Shown here: in pieces, positions 1 to 7,984 of the stretch
Position numbering within the stretch: the stretch's first letter is position 1
Layout of the letters: the number at the start of each line of letters is the position of its first letter
Assembly (NCBI RefSeq): GCF_030272615.1
Contig: NW_026728920.1
Span: 250,001-270,000 of the forward strand
Origin: Cryptomeria japonica
Lineage: Eukaryota; Streptophyta; Pinopsida; Cupressales; Cupressaceae
Direction: 5' to 3'
DNA length: 20,000 bases
Program-made: the position numbers and the translations under genes
Notes under the pieces: model-generated
The model's input: the letters and a program-made list of their open reading frames with translations, nothing else
Database searches by the model: none
Told to the model about the DNA's origin: nothing

Positions 1-533
1 CGCTCCGAGGTGCGCAACATCGGTGCGCACCAAGGAGGGCTCCGAAGTGTGCTCCAAGGTGCGCACGATTCGGAGCTCGGTTTGCCCGGGGTGCGCACAC
101 CTTGGCTGGGTTGCGCACCCTTTGTGCGCTCCAAGGTGCGCACGAAGTCGGAGCTCGGTTTGCCCCGGGTGCGCACCTTCGCCAGGGTGCGCACCTTGAT
201 GCGCACGCCTTGGCTGGGCTGCGCACCTTGGTGGGCGCCATGGTGCGCACCTTTCGTGCGCTCCAAGGTGCGCACGAAGTCGGAGCTCGGTTTGCCCCGG
301 GTGCGCACCTTGGTGGGCGCCATGGTGCACTCCGAGGTGCCCAAGATTGGTGCGCACCAAGGAGCGCTCCGAAGTGCGCTCCAAGGTGCGCAGGTGCGCG
401 CGAAGTCGAAAGTTGGGTTAATTGTCCGGTTTGCCTCGGGTGCGCACCTTGCGTGCACCTTCGCCAGGGTGGGTGCCTTGGTGCGCACACCTTGGCTGGG
501 CTGCGCACCCGGGCGCGCACACCTTGGCACCCG
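1..533. repeat. GC-rich GTGCGCAC subrepeat array
   Basis: The segment is built from shuffled short blocks. Typical pieces are GTGCGCTCCAAGGTGCGCAC, CGAAGTCGGAGCTCGG, TTTGCCCCGGGTGCGCACC and CCTTGGCTGGGCTGCGCACC. The palindrome GGTGCGCACC or its core GTGCGCAC recurs every few tens of bases. Stop codons are rare in every frame, so long open frames appear on both strands, but they have no coding character. Such GC-rich subrepeats are usual in plant IGS. Confidence 0.85.
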
Positions 534-640
534 CGTTTCCTTCATTTTAAATTTTTTTTTTTTACAATCTCTCAAGTGGGAAATTCTATAATCTCAACTT
601 TTTTTGCCTTTTCAGGAAACTTTTGAATGGAGCGCATCAT
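534..640. repeat. T-rich module (type 1)
   Basis: A T-rich island, with T runs at about 551-563 and 599-605, sits in an otherwise GC-rich array. It ends in a block resembling TTTTTTTGCCTTTTCAGG followed by GCGCATCA. It is a diverged relative of the modules at 2521, 3041, 3397, 3866 and 4361, sharing the order of cgtttcc, T tract, ggaaatt, T tract and tgccttttc. The role is unknown. A Pol I stop site, replication-fork barrier or matrix-attachment function is possible but not shown. Confidence 0.6.
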
Positions 641-1077
641 TGGTGCGCTCCGAAGTGTGCTCCAAGGTGCGCACCTCTGGTGTGCTCCAAAGCTCTCTCT
701 AGCTGCGTGCACCTGCCCCGGCCGCGCACCCGGCCCCGCCCAGCTTCGCTCACCTGTCCCGGGCGTCTGGTGCGGAACCTTAGAGTAAGAAACATCACCG
801 TGCACCTTGGCCAACGTGCGCGACTCGACCGAGCGCGCACTGGCCGAGGTGCACACCGATTTCACCTGGGTGCGCGCGCAGCACCTCGGGCGCACCGGGG
901 TGCGCGCACAACGCCCGGGTTGCACCGTGGCCTGTGTGCTCGGGGCGCCTCGGGTGCGCGCTCGGTGTCGCCCCCCGCGCGCGCGGTAGTGCGGGCAGCG
1001 CACCCCGGCCCGGCCCGGCCCCGACGAGAACGCAAACGGGCAAAAGGTTTATTCAAATAGCATTGCGACGCCCGGCG
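641..1077. other. 5S 3'-side spacer, GC-rich, no gene seen
   Basis: The segment begins with a remnant of the GTGCGCTCC array and then becomes a less repetitive CpG-rich sequence rich in gtgcgcgc and cccgg. The last 50 bases (ttattcaaatagcattgcg and flanks) are AT-richer and lie just past the 5S terminator. The copy at 6676-7111 differs by a one-base C deletion and a T/C change. Confidence 0.6.
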
Positions 1078-1090
1078 AAAAACTAAAAAA
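1078..1090 (-). terminator. Pol III terminator of 5S copy 1
   Basis: On the minus strand the 5S sequence is followed directly by six T (complement of 1085-1090), then AG, then five T (complement of 1078-1082). Pol III stops at runs of four or more T on the non-template strand, so this is a standard double terminator. Confidence 0.9.
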
Positions 1091-1208
1091 GGGTGCAACA
1101 CCGGGACTTCCCGGGAGGTCACCCATCCCAGTACTACTCCGGCCCAAGCGCGCTTAACTGCGGAGTTCTGATGGGATCCGGTGCACTAACGCTGGTATGA
1201 TCGCACCC
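1091..1208 (-). rRNA. 5S rRNA: 5S ribosomal RNA, copy 1
   Basis: This is 5S rRNA of the large ribosomal subunit, transcribed by Pol III leftwards. The minus strand begins GGGTGCGATCATACCAGC and ends GTGTTGCACCC, the universal plant 5S termini, which pair as helix I. The internal promoter is intact: A box AGTTAAGCGCGCTTGGGC (1142-1159, gene positions 50-67), intermediate element GAGTAG (1134-1139) and C box around GGATGGGTGACCTCC (1110-1128). The length of 118, plus one or two terminator U, fits the family. Upstream, C at -1 is kept (1209), and a weak TATA-like TAAGTA lies at -28 to -23 (1231-1236), short of the angiosperm TATATA. It lies antisense to the 35S promoters. No internal lesion is visible, so it is probably functional. 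Confidence 0.97.
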
Positions 1209-1605
1209 GTTATGAGCTTGTCGCAGTGTGTACTTAGCAAACCGCGACCCACGTGCGAATCCACCCCGGCCACCCACCCCCGTCGAGGTGCACACCCTCC
1301 CTCGCGAAGTGCGCCCCGTTCGCCAAGTGTGAGCCCTGCCCGGGTGCGCGCACCTTGCTAGGGCGTCGGGTGTGCACCCGGCCCGGCCTACGTGCGTGCA
1401 CCTGGACGGGGCGTCGTGTGCGTGCAGTGTCCCGTCTGCAACGCGGTGCCCACACACCACCTCGGGCGCAACGACCTGCGCTCACATGTGGGCCGAGTGC
1501 ACCTTGGTGCATGTTCGGGGCGCCTCGGGTGCACGCTCGATCTTGCCCCGGTGCACCAAGGCGCTCGGTTTGCCCCGGGTGCGCACTTGGTGCAAGGTGG
1601 GCACC
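1209..1605. other. 5S 5'-side spacer, GC-rich
   Basis: This is the sequence upstream of the 5S gene as transcribed. The first ~40 bases are of mixed composition and hold the -28 and -1 promoter positions. The rest is CpG-rich with short blocks such as GGTGCACAC, CGGGTGCGCGCACC and CTCGGTTTGCCCCGGG shared with the GC arrays. No gene is visible. The copy at 7243-7639 is essentially identical. Confidence 0.6.
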
Positions 1606-1950
1606 CAAAATAGGGATCAAGCACCAAAACACAAGTTTCGGGATGCAAAATGGGACCCAAGGACCACAAATGCGTTCCAAGACCCATGATGGGTCCACGA
1701 GAACAAAAATGTGTTCCGAGACTTAATAAACAAATATTGGGTTTTAGGAGAAGAAACATGCTCTGATGCCCAAAACGAGAATCGACCCCGAAAAGGCCAC
1801 AGGCCAAAAGTGGGATGCGAGACAAAAAAAAATGGGACCCGAGGACCAAAATTGGGTTCCCAGGTCGAAGACAGGGCAACCGGACAAGAAACGACCTCTA
1901 AGGCTCGAAATGAGTCCCGACGACTAAAACTTGACAAGAAGCACCCATCA
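1606..1950. repeat. A-rich degenerate ~30-bp repeats
   Basis: Base composition switches sharply to A-rich and T-poor on the plus strand. The text is a decayed repeat of the type caaaatgggaccc-aaggac, recurring about every 30 bases (for example near 1646, 1700, 1829 and 1846). No open frame with gene character is present. It separates the 5S spacer from the C-rich minisatellite. Confidence 0.55.
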
Positions 1951-2463
1951 GGCACCCAACTCGACACCCATGGGATGCCGACCCACCCGGGCTTCCACCT
2001 AGCACACCTTGGCACCCACCCACCCTCGCACCCAACCTCGCACCCAACTTAGCACCTTTGAACCCACATTGGCACTCACCCTGACCCTGGCACCTTGGAA
2101 CCCACATTGGCACTCACCTTGACCCTGGCACCCACCTTTGCACTCACCTTGGGACCCACCCTGGCTCCCACCTCGGCACCCACCCAGACACCCACCTTGG
2201 TTCCTTGGCACCCACCTTGGATCCTTGGCACCCACCCCGACACCCACCTTGGCACGCAACTTGGCTACTTGCCACCCACCTTGGCTCCTTGACGCCCACC
2301 CCGACAACCACCCCGTGACCTACCCTGGCTAGGGTTGGTGCACACCCACCCTGGTGCCCACCTTGGCACCCACCCCATGACCCACCTTGGCACGCACCTT
2401 AGTACCCACCCCGTTACCCACCCTAGGACCCACCCCGTGACCCACCTTGGCCAGGGTGGGTGC
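1951..2463. repeat. C-rich minisatellite (CACCCACCTTGG type), truncated
   Basis: This is a degenerate tandem repeat of roughly 10-12 bases built on CACCCACCTTGG and CACCCACCCTGG. The plus strand is strongly C-rich and G-poor. A four-run G-quadruplex motif on the minus strand lies opposite 2015-2033 (C runs at 2015, 2019, 2023 and 2031). The tract ends in CCAGGGTGGGTGC at 2451-2463, where it joins GC-rich array. The same tract is over three times longer in the right copy. Confidence 0.85.
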
Positions 2464-2520
2464 CTTGGTGCGCACAACTTGCCTGGGCTGCACACCAGGG
2501 CGGGCTCAAGATGGCACCCG
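2464..2520. repeat. GC-rich array fragment after the junction
   Basis: Immediately right of the minisatellite joint the sequence reads as standard array text (CCTTGGTGCGCACAACTTGC, then CAGGGCGGGCTCAAGATGGC). The same text precedes the T-rich modules at 3041, 3397 and 3866. The joint therefore lies inside an array unit. Confidence 0.75.
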
Positions 2521-2620
2521 CGTTCCGTTTTTTTCACTATCTTTCAAAACGGAAATTTTAAAATCTCGTTTTTTTTTTTTTTTTGCCTTTTCTGGAAATT
2601 AGTGAAGGCAGCGCATCAAA
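2521..2620. repeat. T-rich module (type 2) with stem-loop
   Basis: The module contains a perfect 9-bp inverted repeat, TTCCGTTTT (2523-2531) and AAAACGGAA (2546-2554), then the palindrome ATTTTAAAAT. A run of 16 T (2569-2584) follows, then TGCCTTTTCTGGAAATTAGTG and GGCAGCGCATCAAA. The stem-loop followed by a long T run resembles a terminator in form. The function is inferred only. Confidence 0.7.
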
Positions 2621-3040
2621 GGTGCGCAATGCTGGTGCGAACCCGGGAGCGCTCCGATGTGTGCTCCAAGGTGCGGCGTGCACGAAGTCCGAGCCCGGCT
2701 TGCCCCGGGTGCGCACCTCGCGTGCACCTTCGCCGGGGTGAGCACCTTGGCTGGGTTGCGCGCCCTGGTGCGCACCAAGGAGCGCTCTGAAGTGTGCTCC
2801 AAGGTGCGGCGTGCACGAAGTCGGAGCTCGGTTTGCCCCGGGTGTGCACCTCGGGTGCGCACCTCGCGTGCACCTTCGCTGCGGTGGGCACCTTGGCTGG
2901 GTTGCGCGCCTTGGTGGGCACCATGCAGTGCACGAAGTCGGAGCCCGGTTTGCCCCGGGCGCGCACCTCCGCCAGGGTGGGCACCTTGGTGCGCACAACT
3001 TGCCTGGGCTGCGCACCAGGAAGGGCTCAAGATGGCACCC
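2621..3040. repeat. GC-rich subrepeat array unit
   Basis: Array text between two T-rich modules. It contains repeats of GCGTGCACGAAGTCGGAG and CCCGGTTTGCCCCGGGTGCG, with the GGAGCGCTCCGAAGTGTGCT block. It ends with GGGCTCAAGATGGCACCCG ahead of the next module. No gene is present. Confidence 0.8.
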
Positions 3041-3134
3041 GCGTTCCGTTTTTTTCACTATCTTTCAGAACGGAAATTTTAAAATATCGTTTTTTTTTGC
3101 CTTTTCTGGAAATTAGTGAAGGCAGCGCATCAAA
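3041..3134. repeat. T-rich module (type 2)
   Basis: Same layout as 2521-2620. The stem-loop carries one change (CAGAACGG for CAAAACGG) that costs one pair. The following T tract is about 10 bases. Confidence 0.7.
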
Positions 3135-3396
3135 GGTGCGCAACGCTGGTGCGAACCTGGGAGCGCTCCGATGTGTGCTCCAAGGTGCGGCGTGCACGAA
3201 GTCGGAGCCCGGTTTGCCCCGGGTGCGCCCTGGTGGGCACCATGGTGCGCACCAAGGAGCGCTCCGAAGTGTGCTCCAAGGTGCGGCCTGCACGAAGTCG
3301 GAGCCCGGTTTGCCCCGGGCGTGCACCGCGGGTGGGCACCTTGGTGCGCATGCCTTGCCTGGGCTGCGCACCAGGGCGGGCTCAAGATGGCACCCG
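3135..3396. repeat. GC-rich subrepeat array unit (short)
   Basis: The shortest array unit between modules; module-to-module distance is about 356 bp. It has two CGAAGTCGGAGCCCGG / TTTGCCCCGGG blocks. Confidence 0.8.
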
Positions 3397-3489
3397 CGTT
3401 CCGTTTTTTTCACTATCTTTCAAAACGGAAATTTTAAAATCTCATTTTTTTTTGCCTTTTCTGGAAATTAGTGAAGGCAGCGCATCAAA
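3397..3489. repeat. T-rich module (type 2)
   Basis: Intact stem-loop (TTCCGTTTT with AAAACGGAA) and T tract, ending in the GCGCATCAAA boundary. It starts a higher-order unit of about 470 bp that is repeated at 3866. Confidence 0.7.
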
Positions 3490-3865
3490 GGTGCGCACCT
3501 CGCTGCCCACCACGGTGCGCAACGCCGGTGGGCACCCGGGAGTGCTTCGAAGTGTGCTCCAAGGTGCTGCGTGCACGTTGTCGGAGCCCGGTTTGCCCCG
3601 GGTGCGCACCTCGCGTGCACCTTCGTCGGGGTGGGCACCTTGGCTGGGTTTGCCCCGGCTGCGCTCCGAAGCGGGGTTATTGGAGCGCCGCCTCTTTTTT
3701 TGTCGGAGCGTTTGGTGGGGTTTCTCGCATTGGCTCTTCCCAGGCCCGGTTGCCACCCTGGCGCGCACGAAGTCGGAAGTAGGGTTAATTGCCCGGGTGC
3801 GCACCTTTGCCAGGGTGGGCACCTTACCTGGGCTGTGCACCAGGGCGGGCTCAAGATGGCACCCG
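3490..3865. repeat. Array unit with unique ~100-bp insert, copy 1
   Basis: GC-rich array text surrounds a distinct block at about 3662-3755 (GCGGGGTTATTGGAGCGCC, a 7-T run, GTTTGGTGGGG, CTCGCATTGGCTCTTCCCAG). The block recurs only at about 4140-4222. Together with the flanking T module it forms one of two adjacent higher-order units of ~470 and ~495 bp. Confidence 0.75.
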
Positions 3866-3959
3866 CGTTCCGTTTTTTTCACTATCTTTCAAAACGGAAA
3901 TTTTAAAATCTCCTCTTTTTTTTGCCTTTTCTGGAAATTAGTGAAGGCAGCGCATCAAA
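3866..3959. repeat. T-rich module (type 2)
   Basis: Same layout as 3397-3489, with an intact stem-loop. It begins the second higher-order unit. Confidence 0.7.
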
Positions 3960-4360
3960 GGTGCGCACCTCGCTGCCCACCTTGGTGTGCTCTGAGGTGC
4001 GCACCCGGGAGCGCTACGAAGTGTGCTCCAAGGTGCGGCGTGCACGTTGTCGGAGCCCGGTTTGCCCCGGGTGCGCACCTCGCCTGCACCTTGGCCGGGG
4101 TGGGCACCCTGGCTGGGTTTGCCCAGGGTGCGCTCCGAAGCGGGGTTACTGGAGCGCCCCCTCTTTTTTTGTCAGAGCGTTTGGTGGGGTTTCTCGCATT
4201 GGCTCTTCCCAGGCCCGGTTGTTGGGTGCGCTCCCACCCTGGCGCGCGCGAAGTTGGAAGTTGGGTTAATTGCCCGGGCGCTCACCTTCGCCAGGGTGGG
4301 CACCTTGGTGCGCACACCTTGGCTGGGCTGCGCACCAGGGCGGGCTCAAGATGGCACCAG
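3960..4360. repeat. Array unit with unique ~100-bp insert, copy 2
   Basis: Homologous to 3490-3865 throughout, including the 7-T block at about 4163. It is longer by an insertion around 4221-4240 (TGTTGGGTGCGCTCCC). Its divergence from copy 1 is clearly greater than that between the two 6-kb copies, so it is an older duplication. Confidence 0.75.
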
Positions 4361-4453
4361 CATTCCCTTTTTCTCACTATCTTTCAAAACGGAAATTTTA
4401 AAATCTCGTTTTTTTTTGCCTTTTATGGAAATTAGTGAAGGCATCGCATCAAA
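4361..4453. repeat. T-rich module (type 2), stem degraded
   Basis: The left arm of the stem-loop is altered (CCCTTTTTCTC for CCGTTTTTTTC) while the right arm AAAACGGAA is kept, so pairing is weakened. The T tract and boundary sequences are otherwise conserved. Confidence 0.65.
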
Positions 4454-5888
4454 GGTGCGCACCTCGCTGCCCACCTTGGTGTGCTCCGAGGTGCCCACCA
4501 CGGTGCGCTCCGAGGTGCCCACCACGGTGCGCAACGCCGGTGCGAACCCGGGAGCGCCCCGATGTGTGCTCCAAGGTGCGGCGTGCACGAAGCCGGACCC
4601 CGGTTTGCCCCGGGTGCGCACCTCGCGTGCACCTTGGTGCGCACACCTTGGCTGGGTTGCGCGGCCTGGTGGGCACCATGGTGCGCACCAAGGAGCGCTC
4701 CAAAGTGTGCTCCAAGGTGCGGCGTGCACGAAGTCCTAGCCCGGTTTGCCCCGGGTGCGCACCTTCGCCGCGGTGGGCACCATGGCGTGCACGAAGTCGG
4801 AGCCCGGTTTGCCCCGGGTGCGCACCTCGCGTGCACCTTCGCCGGGGTGGGCACCTCGGCTGGGTTGCGCGCCCTGGTGCGCACCAAGGAGCGCTCCGAA
4901 GTGTGCTCCAAGGTGCGGCGTGCACGAAGTCGGAGCCCGGTTTGCCCCGGGTGCGCACCTTCGCCGCGGTGGGCACCCTGGTGCGCACCATGGCGTGCAC
5001 GAAGTCGGAGCCCGGTTTGCCCCGGGTGCGCACCTCGCGTGCACCTTCGGCGGGGTTGCGCGCCCTGGTGCGCACCAAGGAGCGCTCCGAAGTGTGCTCC
5101 AAGGTGCGGCGTGCACGAAGTCGGAGCCCGGTTTGCCCCGGGTGCGCACCTCGCGTGCACCTTCGGCGGGGTTGCGCGCCCTGGTGGGCACCATGGTGCG
5201 CACCAAGGAGCGCTCCGAAGTGTGCTCCAAGGTGCGGCGTGCACGAAGTCGGAGCCCGGTTTGCCCCGGGTGCGCACCTCGCGTGCACCTTCGCCGCGGT
5301 GGGCACCATGGCGTGCACGAAGTCGGAGCCCGGTTTGCCCCGGGTGCGCACCTCGCGTGCACCTTCGCCGGGGTGGGCACCTCGGCTGGGTTGCGCGCCC
5401 TGGTGCGCACCAAGGAGCGCTCCGAAGTGTGCTCCAAGGTGCGGCGTGCACGAAGTCGGAGCCCGGTTTGCCCCGGGTGCGCACCTCGCGTGCACCTTCG
5501 CCGCGGTGGGCACCATGGCGTGCACGAAGTCGGAGCCCGGTTTGCCCCGGGTGCGCACCCCGCGTGCACCTTCGCCGGGGTGGGCACCTCGGCTGGGTTG
5601 CGCGCCCTGGTGCGCACCAAGGAGCGCTCCGAAGTGTGCTCCAAGGTGCGGCGTGCACGAAGTCGGAGCCCGGTTTGCCCCGGGTGCGCACCTCGCGTGC
5701 ACCTTCGCCGCGGTGGGCACCTTGGCTGGGTTGGGCACCATTGAGCGCTCCGAAGTGTGCTCCAAGGTGCGCACCATGGCCCTCCAAGGTGCGCAGCATG
5801 GCGTGCACGAAGTCGGAGCCCGGTTTGCCCCGGGTGCGCACCTCGCGTGCACCTTCGCCAGGGTGGGCACCTCGGTGCGCACACCTTC
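4454..5888. repeat. Long GC-rich array with ~207-bp units
   Basis: The longest uninterrupted GC array. The landmark CACCATGGCGTGCACGAAG occurs near 4777, 4987, 5304 and 5511; the last two are about 207 bp apart, marking tandem higher-order units. Each unit carries two CGAAGTCGGAGCCCGG / TTTGCCCCGGG blocks and one GAGCGCTCCGAAGTGTGCTC block. No in-frame stops occur over long distances on either strand, which makes very long but meaningless open frames. Confidence 0.85.
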
Positions 5889-5938
5889 TCAATGTTTTCT
5901 TGCCTTTTCTGGAAATTGGTGAAGGCAGCGCATCAAAG
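5889..5938. repeat. Truncated T-rich module
   Basis: Only the right half of the module remains (TTGCCTTTTCTGGAAATTGG to GCGCATCAAA). The stem-loop and most of the T tract are missing and are replaced by CTCAATGTTTTC. Confidence 0.7.
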
Positions 5939-6568
5939 GTGCGCACCTCGGTGTGCTCCGAGGTGCGAACCCGAGAGCGCTCCGAGGTGCCCACGAAGTC
6001 GAAAGTCGGGTTAATTGCATTGTTTTCCCCGGGTGCGCTCCGAGGTGCGCAACATCGGTGCGCACCAAGGAGGGCTCCGAAGTGTGCTCCAAGGTGCGCA
6101 CGATTCGGAGCTCGGTTTGCCCGGGGTGCGCACACCTTGGCTGGGTTGCGCACCCTTTGTGCGCTCCAAGGTGCGCACGAAGTCGGAGCTCGGTTTGCCC
6201 CGGGTGCGCACCTTCGCCAGGGTGCGCACCTTGATGCGCACGCCTTGGCTGGGCTGCGCACCTTGGTGGGCGCCATGGTGCGCACCTTTCGTGCGCTCCA
6301 AGGTGCGCACGAAGTCGGAGCTCGGTTTGCCCCGGGTGCGCACCTTGGTGGGCGCCATGGTGCACTCCGAGGTGCCCAAGATTGGTGCGCACCAAGGAGC
6401 GCTCCGAAGTGCGCTCCAAGGTGCGCAGGTGCGCGCGAAGTCGAAAGTTGGGTTAATTGTCCGGTTTGCCTCGGGTGCGCACCTTGCGTGCACCTTCGCC
6501 AGGGTGGGCGCCTTGGTGCGCACACCTTGGCTGGGCTGCGCACCCGGGCGCGCACACCTTGGCACCCG
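5939..6568. repeat. GC-rich array crossing the duplication border
   Basis: Array text. From 6036 on it is the second copy of 1-533. Bases 5939-6035 show what lies to the left of the repeated part, including GTCGGGTTAATTGC, a block also present near 3780 and 4262. Confidence 0.8.
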
Positions 6569-6675
6569 CGTTTCCTTCATTTTAAATTTTTTTTTTTTAC
6601 AATCTCTCAAGTGGGAAATTCTATAATCTCAACTTTTTTTGCCTTTTCAGGAAACTTTTGAATGGAGCGCATCAT
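6569..6675. repeat. T-rich module (type 1), second copy
   Basis: Second copy of 534-640. Confidence 0.6.
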
Positions 6676-7111
6676 TGGTGCGCTCCGAAGTGTGCTCCAA
6701 GGTGCGCACCTCTGGTGTGCTCCAAAGCTCTCTCCAGCTGCGTGCACCTGCCCCGGCCGCGCACCCGGCCCCGCCCAGCTTCGCTCACCTGTCCCGGGCG
6801 TCTGGTGCGGAACCTTAGAGTAAGAAACATCACCGTGCACCTTGGCCAACGTGCGCGACTCGACCGAGCGCGCACTGGCCGAGGTGCACACCGATTTCAC
6901 CTGGGTGCGCGCGCAGCACCTCGGGCGCACCGGGGTGCGCGCACAACGCCCGGGTTGCACCGTGGCCTGTGTGCTCGGGGCGCCTCGGGTGCGCGCTCGG
7001 TGTCGCCCCCGCGCGCGCGGTAGTGCGGGCAGCGCACCCCGGCCCGGCCCGGCCCCGACGAGAACGCAAACGGGCAAAAGGTTTATTCAAATAGCATTGC
7101 GACGCCCGGCG
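6676..7111. other. 5S 3'-side spacer, second copy
   Basis: Second copy of 641-1077. It carries five instead of six C in the run at 7006-7010 and C for T at 6735. No gene is seen. Confidence 0.6.
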
Positions 7112-7124
7112 AAAAACTAAGAAA
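7112..7124 (-). terminator. Pol III terminator of 5S copy 2, first T run broken
   Basis: A change at 7121 (G for A on the plus strand) splits the first minus-strand T run into TTT-C-TT. The second run of five T (complement of 7112-7116) remains 8-12 bases past the gene end. Termination is probably kept, but at the downstream run, giving a slightly longer primary 3' end. Confidence 0.75.
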
Positions 7125-7242
7125 GGGTGCAACACCGGGACTTCCCGGGAGGTCACCCATCCCAGTACTACTCCGGCCCAAGCGCGCTTAACTGCGGAGT
7201 TCTGATGGGATCCGGTGCACTAACGCTGGTATGATCGCACCC
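7125..7242 (-). rRNA. 5S rRNA: 5S ribosomal RNA, copy 2
   Basis: Identical over all 118 bases to the gene at 1091-1208, and with identical proximal upstream sequence. The internal promoter elements are intact: A box 7176-7193, intermediate element 7168-7173, C box 7144-7162. C at -1 is 7243 and the TATA-like TAAGTA is at 7265-7270. It is read leftwards by Pol III, opposite to the Pol I promoters that begin 2.7 kb to its right. The notable difference from copy 1 is the broken first terminator run. Confidence 0.97.
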
Positions 7243-7639
7243 GTTATGAGCTTGTCGCAGTGTGTACTTAGCAAACCGCGACCCACGTGCGAATCCACCC
7301 CGGCCACCCACCCCCGTCGAGGTGCACACCCTCCCTCGCGAAGTGCGCCCCGTTCGCCAAGTGTGAGCCCTGCCCGGGTGCGCGCACCTTGCTAGGGCGT
7401 CGGGTGTGCACCCGGCCCGGCCTACGTGCGTGCACCTGGACGGGGCGTCGTGTGCGTGCAGTGTCCCGTCTGCAACGCGGTGCCCACACACCACCTCGGG
7501 CGCAACGACCTGCGCTCACATGTGGGCCGAGTGCACCTTGGTGCATGTTCGGGGCGCCTCGGGTGCACGCTCGATCTTGCCCCGGTGCACCAAGGCGCTC
7601 GGTTTGCCCCGGGTGCGCACTTGGTGCAAGGTGGGCACC
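7243..7639. other. 5S 5'-side spacer, second copy
   Basis: Second copy of 1209-1605. No gene is seen. Confidence 0.6.
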
Positions 7640-7984
7640 CAAAATAGGGATCAAGCACCAAAACACAAGTTTCGGGATGCAAAATGGGACCCAAGGACCA
7701 CAAATGCGTTCCAAGACCCATGATGGGTCCACGAGAACAAAAATGTGTTCCGAGACTTAATAAACAAATATTGGGTTTTAGGAGAAGAAACATGCTCTGA
7801 TGCCCAAAACGAGAATCGACCCCGAAAAGGCCACAGGCCAAAAGTGGGATGCGAGACAAAAAAAAATGGGACCCGAGGACCAAAATTGGGTTCCCAGGTC
7901 GAAGACAGGGCAACCGGACAAGAAACGACCTCTAAGGCTCGAAATGAGTCCCGACGACTAAAACTTGACAAGAAGCACCCATCA
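7640..7984. repeat. A-rich degenerate repeats, second copy
   Basis: Second copy of 1606-1950. Confidence 0.55.

Larger units (their letters stand above)
1..6035. repeat. Left copy of ~6.03-kb IGS tandem duplication
   Basis: The window opens inside this unit. Bases 1-2463 match 6036-8497 almost base for base, with offset 6035 up to the C run at 971-976 and 6034 after it. The differences I found by eye are 474 T/C, 700 T/C, one C lost from the run at 971-976, 1087 A/G and 2412 C/T. The unit contains a GC-rich array, a T-rich module, a 5S gene, an A-rich segment, a truncated C-rich minisatellite, and then GC-rich arrays with more T-rich modules. Such high identity indicates a recent duplication or homogenisation by gene conversion. 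The true left border is outside the window. Confidence 0.93.

Noticed and set aside
599-616. Splice-acceptor-like polypyrimidine tract with CAG
   Set aside because: It is part of the repeated T-rich module, with no donor site or exon around it.
1091-1208. 5S sequence as part of a Cassandra-type (TRIM) retrotransposon LTR
   Set aside because: The 5S is full length with a normal terminator. No primer-binding site or polypurine tract is recognised, and the two copies are embedded in a 2.4-kb identical spacer, not in short LTRs.
1392-1613. C2H2-like zinc-finger appearance (CPVC followed by HVGRVH) in a 73-codon open frame, repeated at 7426-7647
   Set aside because: The Cys-to-His spacing is too long, only one finger is present, and it lies in GC-rich 5S spacer full of Cys/His codons. 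A chance match.
4432-6661. Open frames of over 700 codons on both strands through the GC-rich array
   Set aside because: They overlap each other on opposite strands and in several frames, consist of repeated Ala/Arg/Gly/Pro/His/Cys strings, and follow the DNA repeat units. They result from few stop codons in GC-rich repeats.
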